NCBI RefSeq assembly: GCF_028368975.1
Contig: NZ_JAQNDM010000002.1
Span: forward strand, 4,024,425 to 4,088,424
Reading direction: 5' to 3'
DNA: 64,000 nucleotides
Source of the DNA: Stigmatella ashevillena
Lineage (GTDB): Bacteria > Myxococcota > Myxococcia > Myxococcales > Myxococcaceae
Part shown: positions 16,094 to 26,869 of the stretch, in pieces
How the letters are laid out: each line of letters begins with the position of its first letter
Numbering within the stretch: position 1 is the first letter of the stretch
Program-made: the position numbers and the translations under genes
The notes under the pieces: model-generated
What the model saw: only the letters and a program-made list of their open reading frames with translations
Databases searched by the model: none
Told to the model about the DNA's origin: nothing

Positions 16094-17662
16094 TTATGGT
16101 GAACCTGAAGTAGGTTCCCTTGGCGCATCGTAGATGGGGTAGTAACAGCCCCCCTTCCAATCATACCCCGTCTTTTCGCAGGGAGGCTCAAGGTTCGCGA
16201 CCTGAATCCAGCAACCGCCGTTGATCGACACCTGGGCTTTGCCGCCACACTTCCCAGTGCTGTCCGGCCGCAGTTGTCCTGGGAAGGGCCGTTTCGGCAT
16301 ATCCAACTTCACCCCAGACAATGATTGAGGCACCGCCGTGCTCTGTATCGGGACTGCAAGAACCGAATCAGCCAGTCCCGCCACCCCTCCATCACCCGCG
16401 TTACTTTTGATTGACTGCGATTGGGCCAATGAATTCTGCGACTGCTCAGGGATGACCTGCGCCAATGCCAAAGTCAGCGTGAAGCACCCGACAACCGAGG
16501 CAACTCCCAAGGACACCCACACCAGGGGATTCCAAGGATGCCGAACGCGCTCCGTAGGCGCATTGGCGCGGGCCAGTTCCTGAGTTTCCCTGCGCTTCGC
16601 ATCCGCTTGAGCAGCGACGTCTTGCAGTTCAACGGCACGTGCCCGCTCTTGGGGTCTGCGGCAGGGCCGATGGCCAAGCACATACGCCTTCACGGAATCG
16701 TCGGGAGACCACCGCGAGAGCGGCTGCGTCTCCCACTGGAAGAGCGGCTGATCGGCCTCCGCGCCCGCTTCCTCCACCAGGTGCTCCAGCTCTTCGGCCA
16801 GTTTTCCAGCGGTACCACGGGCCTGCGGACGGACGGAGAGCATGCGCGAGATGATAGCGCTGAGTTTCCCCTCCACGCGTGGGTTGCGCGCCAGCGGAGG
16901 GCCCGGCCCTGGCCCCTTCACCTGCCAGAGGCCCGCCTTGTCCACCCTCGGGTCCACGGAGGGTGGATAGTCGTCCGTGACCAGCCGGTATGCCGTCATC
17001 CCCAGAGCGAAGACATCATCCGCGGGCCGCGAGACATAGCGCTCGGGCGACCGATGGCTCAGGGCGAATCGCCACGCCTCTGGGCTGCGGTAGGCCGCCG
17101 TGCCGGGCGGAAAGCTGTGCCAGGTGAGCGGGGCGGCCCCCGCCAGGAGGCTGGAGCCGACGTCCACCAGGAACGCCCGGCCATCTCCCGGGCGCACCAG
17201 CATGTTGTCCCCCTTGACGTCCCGGTGCACCCCTCCCGCCGCATGGATGGCCTCCACCGCCCGCGCCATCTGCGCCAGCAACCGCATGACCTGACGCGAG
17301 GTGGGATTGCGTGCCGAGGACCAGTCGTACAGCGGCGTCCCCTCGACCCACTGCATGACGAGGAACGGATGGAGCCGCTCCCCCAACGTCCACACGCCGT
17401 GGGCATGCAGCGCAGGCACGTGGGGATGCCGGAGGCGCGAGAGCAGCGCCACCTCCCGCTCGAAGCGCGGATCCCTCGGGTGCAAGGCGAGCTTGAGGGC
17501 CACGGGCCCGGCCTCCTCGTACCCCACCCGCTCGGCGCGGTAGACGGTGCCGTAGGCCCCCCGGCCTCGAAAGCCCACCACCCGCCAGCGCTCCACCTGG
17601 GTGCCCACGGGGAGCGAGGCGGGATCCCACTCCGGAATGCGCGTCCCGCCTATCCGGCCCAC
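16094..17662 (-). CDS. Membrane Ser/Thr protein kinase with extracytoplasmic Cys-rich tail
   Basis: 522 residues from a GTG at 17662 that overlaps the end of the Uma2 gene by 13 bp. An upstream ATG-like start at 17803 would overlap far more and adds no domain. The Hanks kinase domain (about 20-310) has a glycine loop (GFRGRGAYGTVY), the lysine in VALKLA, HRDVKGDN, and a DVG in place of DFG. One membrane helix lies at about 378-402. The tail (about 403-522) would lie outside the cytoplasm and has a conserved-looking end with CGGKAQVSINGGCW, PPCEKTGYDWKGGCYYP. The kinase probably senses envelope signals. It sits between Uma2 and the toxin-like lipoprotein in one operon. Confidence 0.85.
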   Translation of the reverse strand: MGRIGGTRIPEWDPASLPVGTQVERWRVVGFRGRGAYGTVYRAERVGYEEAGPVALKLALHPRDPRFEREVALLSRLRHPHVPALHAHGVWTLGERLHPFLVMQWVEGTPLYDWSSARNPTSRQVMRLLAQMARAVEAIHAAGGVHRDVKGDNMLVRPGDGRAFLVDVGSSLLAGAAPLTWHSFPPGTAAYRSPEAWRFALSHRSPERYVSRPADDVFALGMTAYRLVTDDYPPSVDPRVDKAGLWQVKGPGPGPPLARNPRVEGKLSAIISRMLSVRPQARGTAGKLAEELEHLVEEAGAEADQPLFQWETQPLSRWSPDDSVKAYVLGHRPCRRPQERARAVELQDVAAQADAKRRETQELARANAPTERVRHPWNPLVWVSLGVASVVGCFTLTLALAQVIPEQSQNSLAQSQSIKSNAGDGGVAGLADSVLAVPIQSTAVPQSLSGVKLDMPKRPFPGQLRPDSTGKCGGKAQVSINGGCWIQVANLEPPCEKTGYDWKGGCYYPIYDAPREPTSGSP

Positions 17663-18222
17663 AACGCGCTCAGGTCCCACGCCAGCGCCTCGAAGGGCGC
17701 CGCCTTCACCGGGCCTTGCGCCTCCCACACGTCGAGCAGCGACCAGGAGTACCCCTCGAAGAGGTAGACCTCCAGCGTCCGCATCCCCGGGTGCACCAGC
17801 CACACGTGGCCCACCCGCCCCAGACCGTAGGCCAACATCTTGTGCCCCCGGTCCCAGGGCTCCGTCTCTTCGGAGAGCACCTCACAGGCCCAGTCCGGTG
17901 CGAGCGTCACCACTTCCCCCGGTTCAAGCTCCTTCCACCGCTCCCGGCGCCAACCCGCGAGGTCGGGTACCAGACGGTCCTCGGAGAGGTGCACGGGCAG
18001 GTTCCTGCGCAGCACCCACGCCCCCGCGTCTTTCCCCAGCCCTCCCGAGAGCACTTCGAGGAGGCGGATCCCCGTCTGGATTTGAATCGGCCCCGGAGGA
18101 GGCAGGAGCACCGGGGTCCCTCCCAGCACTTCCTCGACCTGATGGGGGAGGACTTCCCGTGGGGACTCTTCCCCGGACACTGCTCGCGCTGACGGCTTGG
18201 CATCGGACATGCCGCGCAGCAT
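17650..18222 (-). CDS. Uma2-family (PD-(D/E)XK fold) protein
   Basis: About 190 residues from ATG 18222; ATG 18210 is also possible. The GGTAGGGGG just ahead favours 18222. The Uma2 family (formerly DUF820) has a restriction-endonuclease-like fold. Here the acidic and basic positions are visible as VPDLAGW, CEVLS and DRGHKMLAY, followed by [17 protein letters not shown]. Members are widespread in cyanobacteria and myxobacteria and are annotated as putative endonucleases without a firm role. It is the first gene of the operon leading into the kinase, which starts within its last codons. Confidence 0.8.
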   Translation of the reverse strand: MLRGMSDAKPSARAVSGEESPREVLPHQVEEVLGGTPVLLPPPGPIQIQTGIRLLEVLSGGLGKDAGAWVLRRNLPVHLSEDRLVPDLAGWRRERWKELEPGEVVTLAPDWACEVLSEETEPWDRGHKMLAYGLGRVGHVWLVHPGMRTLEVYLFEGYSWSLLDVWEAQGPVKAAPFEALAWDLSALWAG

Positions 18223-18315
18223 GCCCCCTACCTGGCACGTCTTCAAGATCCTCGACAACCTACCAGGGCAGGTTGCCGTCCGGAGGTCAGCACCTTCCGG
18301 GAGCGGCAGCCCTGC

Positions 18316-18681
18316 TCAGACCCGGCGCTCGACGCGCGGCCCGTTGGAGCGGGAGTCCGGCGTGGGACTGAGGGCGTTCATCACCCGCTGCGCGGGGCTC
18401 TTGCCCATCACCGACGGCGGCGTGAAGGCCCACAGCACGAAGTACACCAGCAGGGCCGAGCCGCCCGTGAACGCCAGGGCGATCAGGAACAGCACCCGCA
18501 CCAGGGCCACGTCCATCCCCAACCGGCGCGCCACCGCCCGGCAGACACCGAACAGCTTCCAACCCTCGCCGCCCCGGTGGATGGGCTCCGCGCCCGGCTG
18601 CCAGGCGTTGCAGGCCGAGCACCGGGCCCCATCCCCCAACAGCTCCTTCTGACAGTCCGCGCAGCGTCTCGCCGTCTCCAT
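18316..18681 (-). CDS. PspC-domain membrane protein with N-terminal zinc ribbon
   Basis: 121 residues. Two CxxC pairs at the start (CADC, CSAC) form a zinc-ribbon-like knot. A PspC domain follows ([32 protein letters not shown], shown here by its landmarks FGVC-A-A-R-G and a long hydrophobic helix) and then a second membrane segment. PspC proteins sit in the inner membrane and take part in envelope-stress signalling. The ATG at 18681 is preceded by AGGAGCA. It could lead the Uma2-kinase operon 93 bp further on, or stand alone. Confidence 0.8.
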   Translation of the reverse strand: METARRCADCQKELLGDGARCSACNAWQPGAEPIHRGGEGWKLFGVCRAVARRLGMDVALVRVLFLIALAFTGGSALLVYFVLWAFTPPSVMGKSPAQRVMNALSPTPDSRSNGPRVERRV

Positions 18682-18802
18682 GGCTTGCTCCTTTCACGGG
18701 CCCCCGTGCACTCTCGCAGGGCCGCTCGTTTTTTCTACGTCCCCCCGTGCCGCCGATTGCCGAACGCACATCGGGCCTCCCTCCCCCAAGGACCCCTTTT
18801 CT

Positions 18803-18832
18803 TTTACAAATTTAATGAGCGTGCTGTTAACA
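18803..18832 (+). promoter_or_regulatory. AT-rich candidate promoter of aceB
   Basis: In the 264-bp gap before aceB an AT-rich island holds TTTACA (18803-18808). After 17 bp comes GTTAAC, which is part of the palindrome TGTTAACA (18825-18832). The -10 match is weak. The island is clearly AT-rich against its neighbours, and the palindrome could be a regulator site for the glyoxylate operon. Confidence 0.3.
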
Positions 18833-18945
18833 AGCTTACCAAGCAAGCAGACGTCTTTCACTGCCCCCTTCCGTATCCCTCTGTGCGGGCACAATCTTCA
18901 GTCCGCCAGACGAATTTACAACGCATCCCGTCAGGAGCTTCACAA

Positions 18946-20565
<1,620 letters not shown>

Positions 20566-20596
20566 ACTTTCCACTCTCACACGCGAGGAGTTGAGC

Positions 20597-21883
<1,287 letters not shown>

Positions 21884-21908
21884 ACAACGGCGCGCGGCGC
21901 CTCGCAGG

Positions 21909-21924
21909 CCGGGTCCAGACCCGG
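21909..21924 (+). terminator. Hairpin between convergent aceA and small gene
   Basis: CCGGGT (21909-21914) pairs with ACCCGG (21919-21924) around a 4-nt loop. It lies 26 bp after the aceA stop and before the convergent stop at 21953. There is no T-tract. Confidence 0.4.
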
Positions 21925-21952
21925 TGATGCGGACGCCGCACACCTCCACCGA

Positions 21953-22198
21953 TTACTGATGCTTCTTCAGATCGTCTCGGTCGCTGTACTTGTCCCACTG
22001 GCCGGTCTGGCGATCTCCCGAGCCATCGTAGGGCACGCCCACTTCGGTGCGCTGCCCACCGTGTTGCTCGGTGATGTCGTTCAGGTGTTCCTTGCGCCCC
22101 TCGGCGGGCACCCGGTCCCCGTCCTCGTCCGGATCCTTCTGCTTCGCAGGATCGACGGGGATGCCCACGTTGCGGTTCATCCACTCCTTGGGATCCAT
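21953..22198 (-). CDS. Small hydrophilic protein, unknown function
   Basis: 81 residues, very rich in Asp, Lys, Gly and Gln, with no signal or membrane segment and no recognised domain. It is likely to be real: GAGGAG lies 6 bp ahead of the ATG, and codon use is high-GC like its neighbours. The sequence looks intrinsically disordered (DPDEDGDRVPAEGRKE). It converges on aceA. No function is suggested. Confidence 0.6.
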   Translation of the reverse strand: MDPKEWMNRNVGIPVDPAKQKDPDEDGDRVPAEGRKEHLNDITEQHGGQRTEVGVPYDGSGDRQTGQWDKYSDRDDLKKHQ

Positions 22199-22288
22199 GG
22201 CTCGCTCCTCTGGCGATTGCGTCCAACGCTTTGCCCAAAGATGGAGATGGATCGCCTTCGGGCAGCAAGTGCCCGTCCGCCCGCCTGC

Positions 22289-22639
22289 CTAGTTCAGCAG
22301 CGGGGGCTTTGAGCGGGGAGGTGGAGGCCGGGCGTCCATCATCTCCAGCCCTTGCCGCGTCAGGAGAAAGCGCACCACCCCCGAGCCCCGCTCGGTGTCG
22401 ATCTCCGCTTCGAAGGCCGGGCCGGTGATTCCCCCCAGGTGCACGTCCTTGCGCAGGTTGTGCACCTTGCCGGAGATGAGGTCTCCGGCCACCTGCCCCA
22501 CCGAGTCCCCTCGCCGGTACAAGTCATACGCCGCCTGATGCAGCGTCATCGCCAGCGTGGGCGTGAGGGGCTGGGTGCTGAACAGGACCGACAGGAGGGT
22601 CCAATACGGGGGAAACGCGTCATCGGCCATCGTCTCCAT
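22289..22639 (-). CDS. Hypothetical protein, unknown function
   Basis: 116 residues with mixed helices and strands and no signal peptide. Residues 10-55 contain LSVLFSTQPLTPTLAMTLHQAAYDLYRRG, recognisable by its alternating hydrophobic helix, and the end is Pro-rich (ARPPPPRSKPP). A second Met at residue 4 could be the start. It is read in the same direction as the small gene at 21953, 90 bp apart. Family unknown. Confidence 0.55.
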   Translation of the reverse strand: METMADDAFPPYWTLLSVLFSTQPLTPTLAMTLHQAAYDLYRRGDSVGQVAGDLISGKVHNLRKDVHLGGITGPAFEAEIDTERGSGVVRFLLTRQGLEMMDARPPPPRSKPPLLN

Positions 22640-22916
22640 CCTAGTGGAGAATCCTTGCGTCCACGATGATGCCCTCCGCGGCAGGAGTGGTTGACCCGAT
22701 GGCCTTCACGCCGCACGCTTCCCGGCATGGCACGCGGACACCAGGAGCCTGGCACAGCGTCTGGCGGAGTCAGAGCGTCGGCGCGCGGAGTTGCTGGCCG
22801 AAGTGGAACGGCTCAAGAACAACAAATGAGGGCCGCAACTTCGCCCCCACCTGGGCGATAATGGTCTGGGAACCCGATCTCTGATCCAGCGCCGGGTCTG
22901 TCCCTGGAGGAGCGCC

Positions 22917-23309
22917 ATGCACATCAACAACCTGGGTGGACCCAAAGGAGCCGCGACGGCCTCCCTGGACCGCCCCGCTGCCCCCGCCCGCTCCAGCTTC
23001 GGCTCGCTCGTGGCCGGCAGCACCTCCGTGGTGCCCCGCTCCGCGGCGCCCACCGGGACGAACATCCTCGCCAAGACCATCTCGTCTCAGGGCACTCCGG
23101 GCGCAGGCTTCGGCGCCCCCTACACGCAGGCGATGACGGCCAATGCCTCCGCAGGCGGCGCCCAGGGCCCGGCAGCCGATCTCCAGCAGCAGGCCGCCGA
23201 GCAGCAGGCCCTGTACGACATCATGAAGATGTCCCTGATGTCCTTCGTGAGCACCTCCTTCAACATGAACCAGAACCGCCCGAAGATGGAGTTCTCCTCG
23301 GAGGAGTAG
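22917..23309 (+). CDS. Hypothetical low-complexity protein, unknown function
   Basis: 130 residues. The first about 95 are Ala/Gly/Ser/Pro-rich and probably disordered. The last about 35 form an amphipathic helix with a Gln-rich coil (QQQAAEQQALYDIMKMSLMS) and an acidic tail. GGAGGAG stands 5 bp before the ATG, so it is translated. The shape recalls small secretion-apparatus or chaperone-binding proteins, but that is only an impression. No neighbour gives context. Confidence 0.55.
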   Translation: MHINNLGGPKGAATASLDRPAAPARSSFGSLVAGSTSVVPRSAAPTGTNILAKTISSQGTPGAGFGAPYTQAMTANASAGGAQGPAADLQQQAAEQQALYDIMKMSLMSFVSTSFNMNQNRPKMEFSSEE

Positions 23310-23322
23310 ACAGCACGCACCA

Positions 23323-23341
23323 GGTGGGAAAATCTCCCACC
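23323..23341 (+). terminator. Terminator-like hairpin
   Basis: GGTGGGA (23323-23329) pairs perfectly with TCCCACC (23335-23341) around AAATC, 14 bp after the stop at 23309. There is no T-run. Confidence 0.5.
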
Positions 23342-23455
23342 CCAACCACTACGGTGTGCGTGAGGACCACCGCACCGGTGGCGTTTGGCTGTGCCCGCAG
23401 GATGCGATCGCGCGCATCCGTGACCGTGGAGGCCTGAGGCCCCTATGAGCGCGTC

Positions 23456-24424
23456 TCAGCGCCGACGGCGGGACCGACCTTTGCCCAGCAGCCCCAACAG
23501 GGCCACGAGCGCCACCAGGGAGCCTCCCGCAGCGGAGCAGCCATAGGTGGGGGTCAGCTCCTGCGAAACACCCGAGGCCGGCGGGTTCACCGACCCGGGC
23601 AGGCCCGGCGTCACCTCCGGGGAAGCACCGCCCTCGGACGGAGCGCTCTCCTCAGGAGGAGAAGTCTCCGGGAGCTCGGGCTGCGGCGTCTCGTCCGGTT
23701 CCTCCTCCGATTCAGGGGGCGGCGGGGGAGGCAGCACATCCTCGAGCGCCGTCGCCTGGATGAGACCATCATGGTAGACGACGCCCGTCTCCTTGATGGT
23801 GTCGCTGCGGTACAGGCCCAGCTTCATGTAGCTCTTCATGCCCGCGTACATCGTCGCGAGGTTGCGCTTCTTCAGCACCTGCTGGCCGTTGTGCCACAGC
23901 TCGATAAAGCCCACCTTCGCGTCCGCCGACCACTTCACGTGGAAGATGAACTCGTGCCACACGCCCCGCGTGAGCGGCGTGCTCCAGGGCGTGACGCTGT
24001 CGGTCATCGTCAGCCGGATCTCCTCGCCGTAGACGAAGAACTCCACCGGCGGTGAGCCGCAGCACCCGTCGTGGTGCCACTGCGTGAACACCTGCCAAGT
24101 GCGCACGCTGGGAAAGTCCGGCGCGAACATCACTTTCCACCGGTAGTAGTACTCCGAGCCCACCTGCTCGTTGCTCAGGTACACCAGCTCGTTGCGGTTG
24201 CCGCTGGCGTTGATGGGATCATCTCCCTGCTTCACCGTCGCCTTGAGCGCGTACTTCCCCTCGGCCACTGGCGACGTCACCACCGCCAGCCGGTCCTCGC
24301 GGACCATCTGCGAGTGCGAGTACTGCGAGTGGTCGCCCGTCTCGAAGTCTCCTCGCCAGACGACGTCGGCCCGCGCCGTTCCCGCTACCAGGAGCACCGC
24401 GAGCCACCCAATATGAAGTCTCAA
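23456..24424 (-). CDS. Heparin lyase I-family (polysaccharide lyase) protein with MYXO-CTERM anchor
   Basis: 322 residues from a TTG at 24424, chosen because GAGGAA lies 7 bp ahead and the product then opens with a clean signal peptide (MRLHIGWLAVLLVAGTARA). Longer frames add a basic, non-signal lead. The catalytic-type jelly roll (about 20-235) matches heparin-lyase-I-like proteins: GDFETGDHSQY, RNELVYLSNE, YYYRWKVMFAPDFP, FTQWHHDG and WHEFIFHVKWS. A Pro/Glu-rich linker (about 240-295) leads to a MYXO-CTERM tail: GCSAAGG, a hydrophobic helix and RSRRRR. The enzyme is therefore sorted to the cell surface and probably cleaves an acidic polysaccharide. Substrate unproven. Confidence 0.8.
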   Translation of the reverse strand: MRLHIGWLAVLLVAGTARADVVWRGDFETGDHSQYSHSQMVREDRLAVVTSPVAEGKYALKATVKQGDDPINASGNRNELVYLSNEQVGSEYYYRWKVMFAPDFPSVRTWQVFTQWHHDGCCGSPPVEFFVYGEEIRLTMTDSVTPWSTPLTRGVWHEFIFHVKWSADAKVGFIELWHNGQQVLKKRNLATMYAGMKSYMKLGLYRSDTIKETGVVYHDGLIQATALEDVLPPPPPPESEEEPDETPQPELPETSPPEESAPSEGGASPEVTPGLPGSVNPPASGVSQELTPTYGCSAAGGSLVALVALLGLLGKGRSRRRR

Positions 24425-24739
24425 GAATCGATTCCTCAAAATTTGTATGTCCGCCAACGAATGAAAGCACCCTAACTCAAAATCACGTTTCATTCCTGTC
24501 ACACATTTGCGCCGCCCCCTCGGCTCCCGAGCGTGGAGCCGGACAAGGGCACGGCCGGTGTGAAACATGTTTCAGATGCTTTTTGACGCGCTGAGCCTTC
24601 CCTGCGGACAGGGGAGCCCTGCGTGCCACCGTCCGCTTCCGACACGGGCGGACGAGCAAGGGGCTGACGAACCGCTGGCGTGGTGTATGGTCCCTCCCCC
24701 CCTTCGCGGTGCCCGTTGGCCGGGCATCCTGGGTACCCC
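24425..24739. other. Divergent intergenic region
   Basis: About 315 bp between the lyase and astA. It is AT-rich near the lyase start. Apart from the palindrome at 24561-24574, no gene or clear promoter stands out. Confidence 0.5.
24561..24574. promoter_or_regulatory. 14-bp perfect palindrome, candidate operator
   Basis: TGAAACATGTTTCA is a perfect 14-bp palindrome and AT-rich in a GC-rich setting. It lies 137 bp upstream of the lyase TTG and 166 bp upstream of astA. It is shaped like a dimer-binding operator; the regulator is unknown. Confidence 0.45.
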
Positions 24740-25765
24740 ATGCTTCTCCTGCGCGATGTCCAGAAAAGCGATCTCGCCGGCCTCAAGCGCCTCGCCGCGG
24801 TGCTCAACACGGTCAACCTGCCCAACAACGAGGAGACACTCTCCTCCATCATCGACAAGTCGGTGAAGAGCTTCGCCGGCAGGGTGAAGAACCCCCTGGA
24901 GCGCGAGTACCTCTTCGTGCTCGAGGATGCGCGCAACGGCACCATCATCGGCACCTCGATGGTCATCGCGCAGCACGGCACCTACGAGGCCCCGCACATC
25001 TATTACGAGGTGAGCGAGCGCGAGCACTACTCGGCCTCCATCGACCGGCACATCCGGCACAAGGTGCTCTCCATCGCGTACAACTACGAGGGCCCCACGG
25101 AGATCGGCGGGCTGGTGGTGGATCCGCCCTACCGCGCCACGCCGGACAAGCCCGGCAAGCAGCTGTCCTACGTGCGCTTCCTCTTCATCGCCATGCACCG
25201 GCGTTTGTTCCGGCCGCGCGTGCTCGCCGAGCTGTTGCCCCCGCTGCTGCCCGACGGGCGCAGCTTGCTGTGGGAGGCGTGCGGAAGGAAGTTCACCGGG
25301 CTGTCCTACCAGGACGCCGACCGGCTCAGCCGCCAGAACAAGGAGTTCATCAAGGAGCTGTTCCCCGCCTCGGACATCCACGCAGCGCTCTTTCCCGCCC
25401 GGGTCCAGAAGGTGCTTGGGGAGGTCGGCCCCCAGACGCGCGGCGTGCAGCGCATGCTGGAGCGCATCGGCTTCCGGTACATGGAGCGCATCGATCCCTT
25501 CGATGGAGGGCCGCACTTCGAGGCCAACGTGACGGACATCACCCTCGTGCGCCGCTTCCGCACGGTGAAGCTGGCCGAAGAGGACTTCGAGATGGAGGGG
25601 GATGACGTGCTCGTCGCCTACGAGTGGGAGGCAGGCCGCAACCGCTTCCGCTCGGTGCGCACCCATGCGCGGCTGGACAACCAACTCGTCTTCCTCCCCG
25701 CCAAGGCCAAGGAAGTCCTCGGCGCGCCCGCCGGGGCGAAGCTGTCCGTCATCCCCTTCGAGTAA
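24740..25765 (+). CDS. astA: Arginine N-succinyltransferase
   Basis: 341 residues, close to the usual 340-344 of AstA. It transfers succinyl from succinyl-CoA to arginine, the first step of the arginine succinyltransferase (AST) catabolic pathway. It has a GNAT-like fold. Landmarks are LLRDVQKSDLAGLKRLA, TVNLPNNEETL, EYLFVLEDARNG-I-GTS, ALFPARVQKVLGEVG, GFRYMERIDPFDGGPHFEA and a late QLVFLPAKAKEVLGA. The ATG at 24740 begins the conserved region; the upstream frame is not conserved-looking. No other ast genes are nearby, so the rest of the pathway is elsewhere or the enzyme works alone. Confidence 0.88.
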   Translation: MLLLRDVQKSDLAGLKRLAAVLNTVNLPNNEETLSSIIDKSVKSFAGRVKNPLEREYLFVLEDARNGTIIGTSMVIAQHGTYEAPHIYYEVSEREHYSASIDRHIRHKVLSIAYNYEGPTEIGGLVVDPPYRATPDKPGKQLSYVRFLFIAMHRRLFRPRVLAELLPPLLPDGRSLLWEACGRKFTGLSYQDADRLSRQNKEFIKELFPASDIHAALFPARVQKVLGEVGPQTRGVQRMLERIGFRYMERIDPFDGGPHFEANVTDITLVRRFRTVKLAEEDFEMEGDDVLVAYEWEAGRNRFRSVRTHARLDNQLVFLPAKAKEVLGAPAGAKLSVIPFE

Positions 25766-25774
25766 GCCCGGCGA

Positions 25775-26869
25775 TCAGGGAACCCGCACCACCCGGTGCG
25801 TGCCCCGCAGCAACTCCAGCCATCGCTCGCCCGCCTCCACCGGGGCGCCTCGCGGATCCACCAGCGCCAGCGCCAGGTGCGTCTCGGCGCGCACCGCGTC
25901 CAGCGAGGTGGGATCCAACTCCAGCAGCCCCCCACCCACGAGCGCCACGCGCACCCAGGCATGCGGCCTCGCCGCCCCGCCCTCCAACACCAGCAGGCCA
26001 TGCACCAGCGCCACCCGGTGCCCCTGCGCCTGCGCCTCTGCCGCGAAGCGCAGCGCGTGGGCCAGACATCCCCCCGCCTCGCCCTCTCCGCCCGCGCGCC
26101 AGTCCGCCGCGCCCGGCCCCTTCTCCGGAAAGGCCGCATGCACCCGCGCGGCCAGGGCCCGGGCTGCGCCAGGCTCCCACTCCGTCATTCCCGGCAGCCG
26201 CTCTGGCACCGGCCACGCGGGCTCGAAGGCCAGCGCCCCCGCGCGCCCTTGCACGGGCACGCCTTGGGCGAAGAGCTCTGGCGGAGGACGCACCTTCTCC
26301 CCAGGGGCCGCCCGCGTGAAACGGGACTCGCCCACCTCCAGCACCTCGAGCCACCCCTGCGCGTCGTAGCGCGCCCGGAAGGGTACCCCCAGCAACGTGC
26401 CCTCCGCCTCACGCCCCTTCGAAGCAGTCAGGCAATGCACTCCCTCCCGGCCCGTCAGCTCCTCCCGGCCCGTCACACACCCCAGGCGAGGCGGCCCTCG
26501 CCACAACCAGAGCGCCTGGGGCACGCTGCCCGTCCCCTCCACCGTCCCGTCCGCGCTCAGCGCCAGCGTCACCTCCTGTTTGCGCTCCCCCACCTGTCCC
26601 CCACGCGTGTGCAGGTGGCGCGAGACATAGGTGAATTGCCCGGCGGACCGCCTCAACGTCACCCGGCCTACCGGCACCCCGCGCCACGAGAAGAGGTAAC
26701 TCAATGAGTCCTCTGGCCCCTGGGGCATGGACGACCCTCCCCCTCTCGGCGGGGTGGACGTAGCAGGTAGGGGCAGGAGAAAGACGCAGAGCAGACCGGC
26801 CCGGGCGCCAAAGCGCGCAAGGAATTGAGGAACGGGGCGGAAAGGCAGGCTAGCGTCACGGCTGCTCAT
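25775..26869 (-). CDS. Secreted transglutaminase-like protein
   Basis: 364 residues with an N-terminal hydrophobic signal ([17 protein letters not shown]). The middle resembles a DUF3108-like beta-sheet region ([27 protein letters not shown]). The C-terminal part carries a papain-like transglutaminase triad: C268 in GGCLAHA, H303 in RPHAWVRV and D319 in ELDPT. Catalytic activity is therefore plausible, either crosslinking or hydrolysis. The ATG at 26869 shares two bases with the ATG of the divergent chemoreceptor gene, so promoters must lie inside the opposite gene. The 3' end is 9 bp from astA. Confidence 0.65.
   Translation of the reverse strand: MSSRDASLPFRPVPQFLARFGARAGLLCVFLLPLPATSTPPRGGGSSMPQGPEDSLSYLFSWRGVPVGRVTLRRSAGQFTYVSRHLHTRGGQVGERKQEVTLALSADGTVEGTGSVPQALWLWRGPPRLGCVTGREELTGREGVHCLTASKGREAEGTLLGVPFRARYDAQGWLEVLEVGESRFTRAAPGEKVRPPPELFAQGVPVQGRAGALAFEPAWPVPERLPGMTEWEPGAARALAARVHAAFPEKGPGAADWRAGGEGEAGGCLAHALRFAAEAQAQGHRVALVHGLLVLEGGAARPHAWVRVALVGGGLLELDPTSLDAVRAETHLALALVDPRGAPVEAGERWLELLRGTHRVVRVP

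Noticed and set aside
17663-17803. Longer kinase start at 17803
   Set aside because: It lies wholly within the Uma2 gene and adds no conserved sequence; the GTG at 17662 fits operon spacing.
18577-18945. Upstream extension of malate synthase
   Set aside because: It crosses the PspC gene and an AT-rich promoter region; the ATG at 18946 has a good ribosome-binding site and gives the family length.
22695-22829. Start-less 45-codon frame ending in a helical peptide (AQRLAESERRRAELLAEVERL)
   Set aside because: It looks like the tail of a coiled-coil gene and may be a remnant, but it has no start codon or ribosome-binding site and is too short to call.
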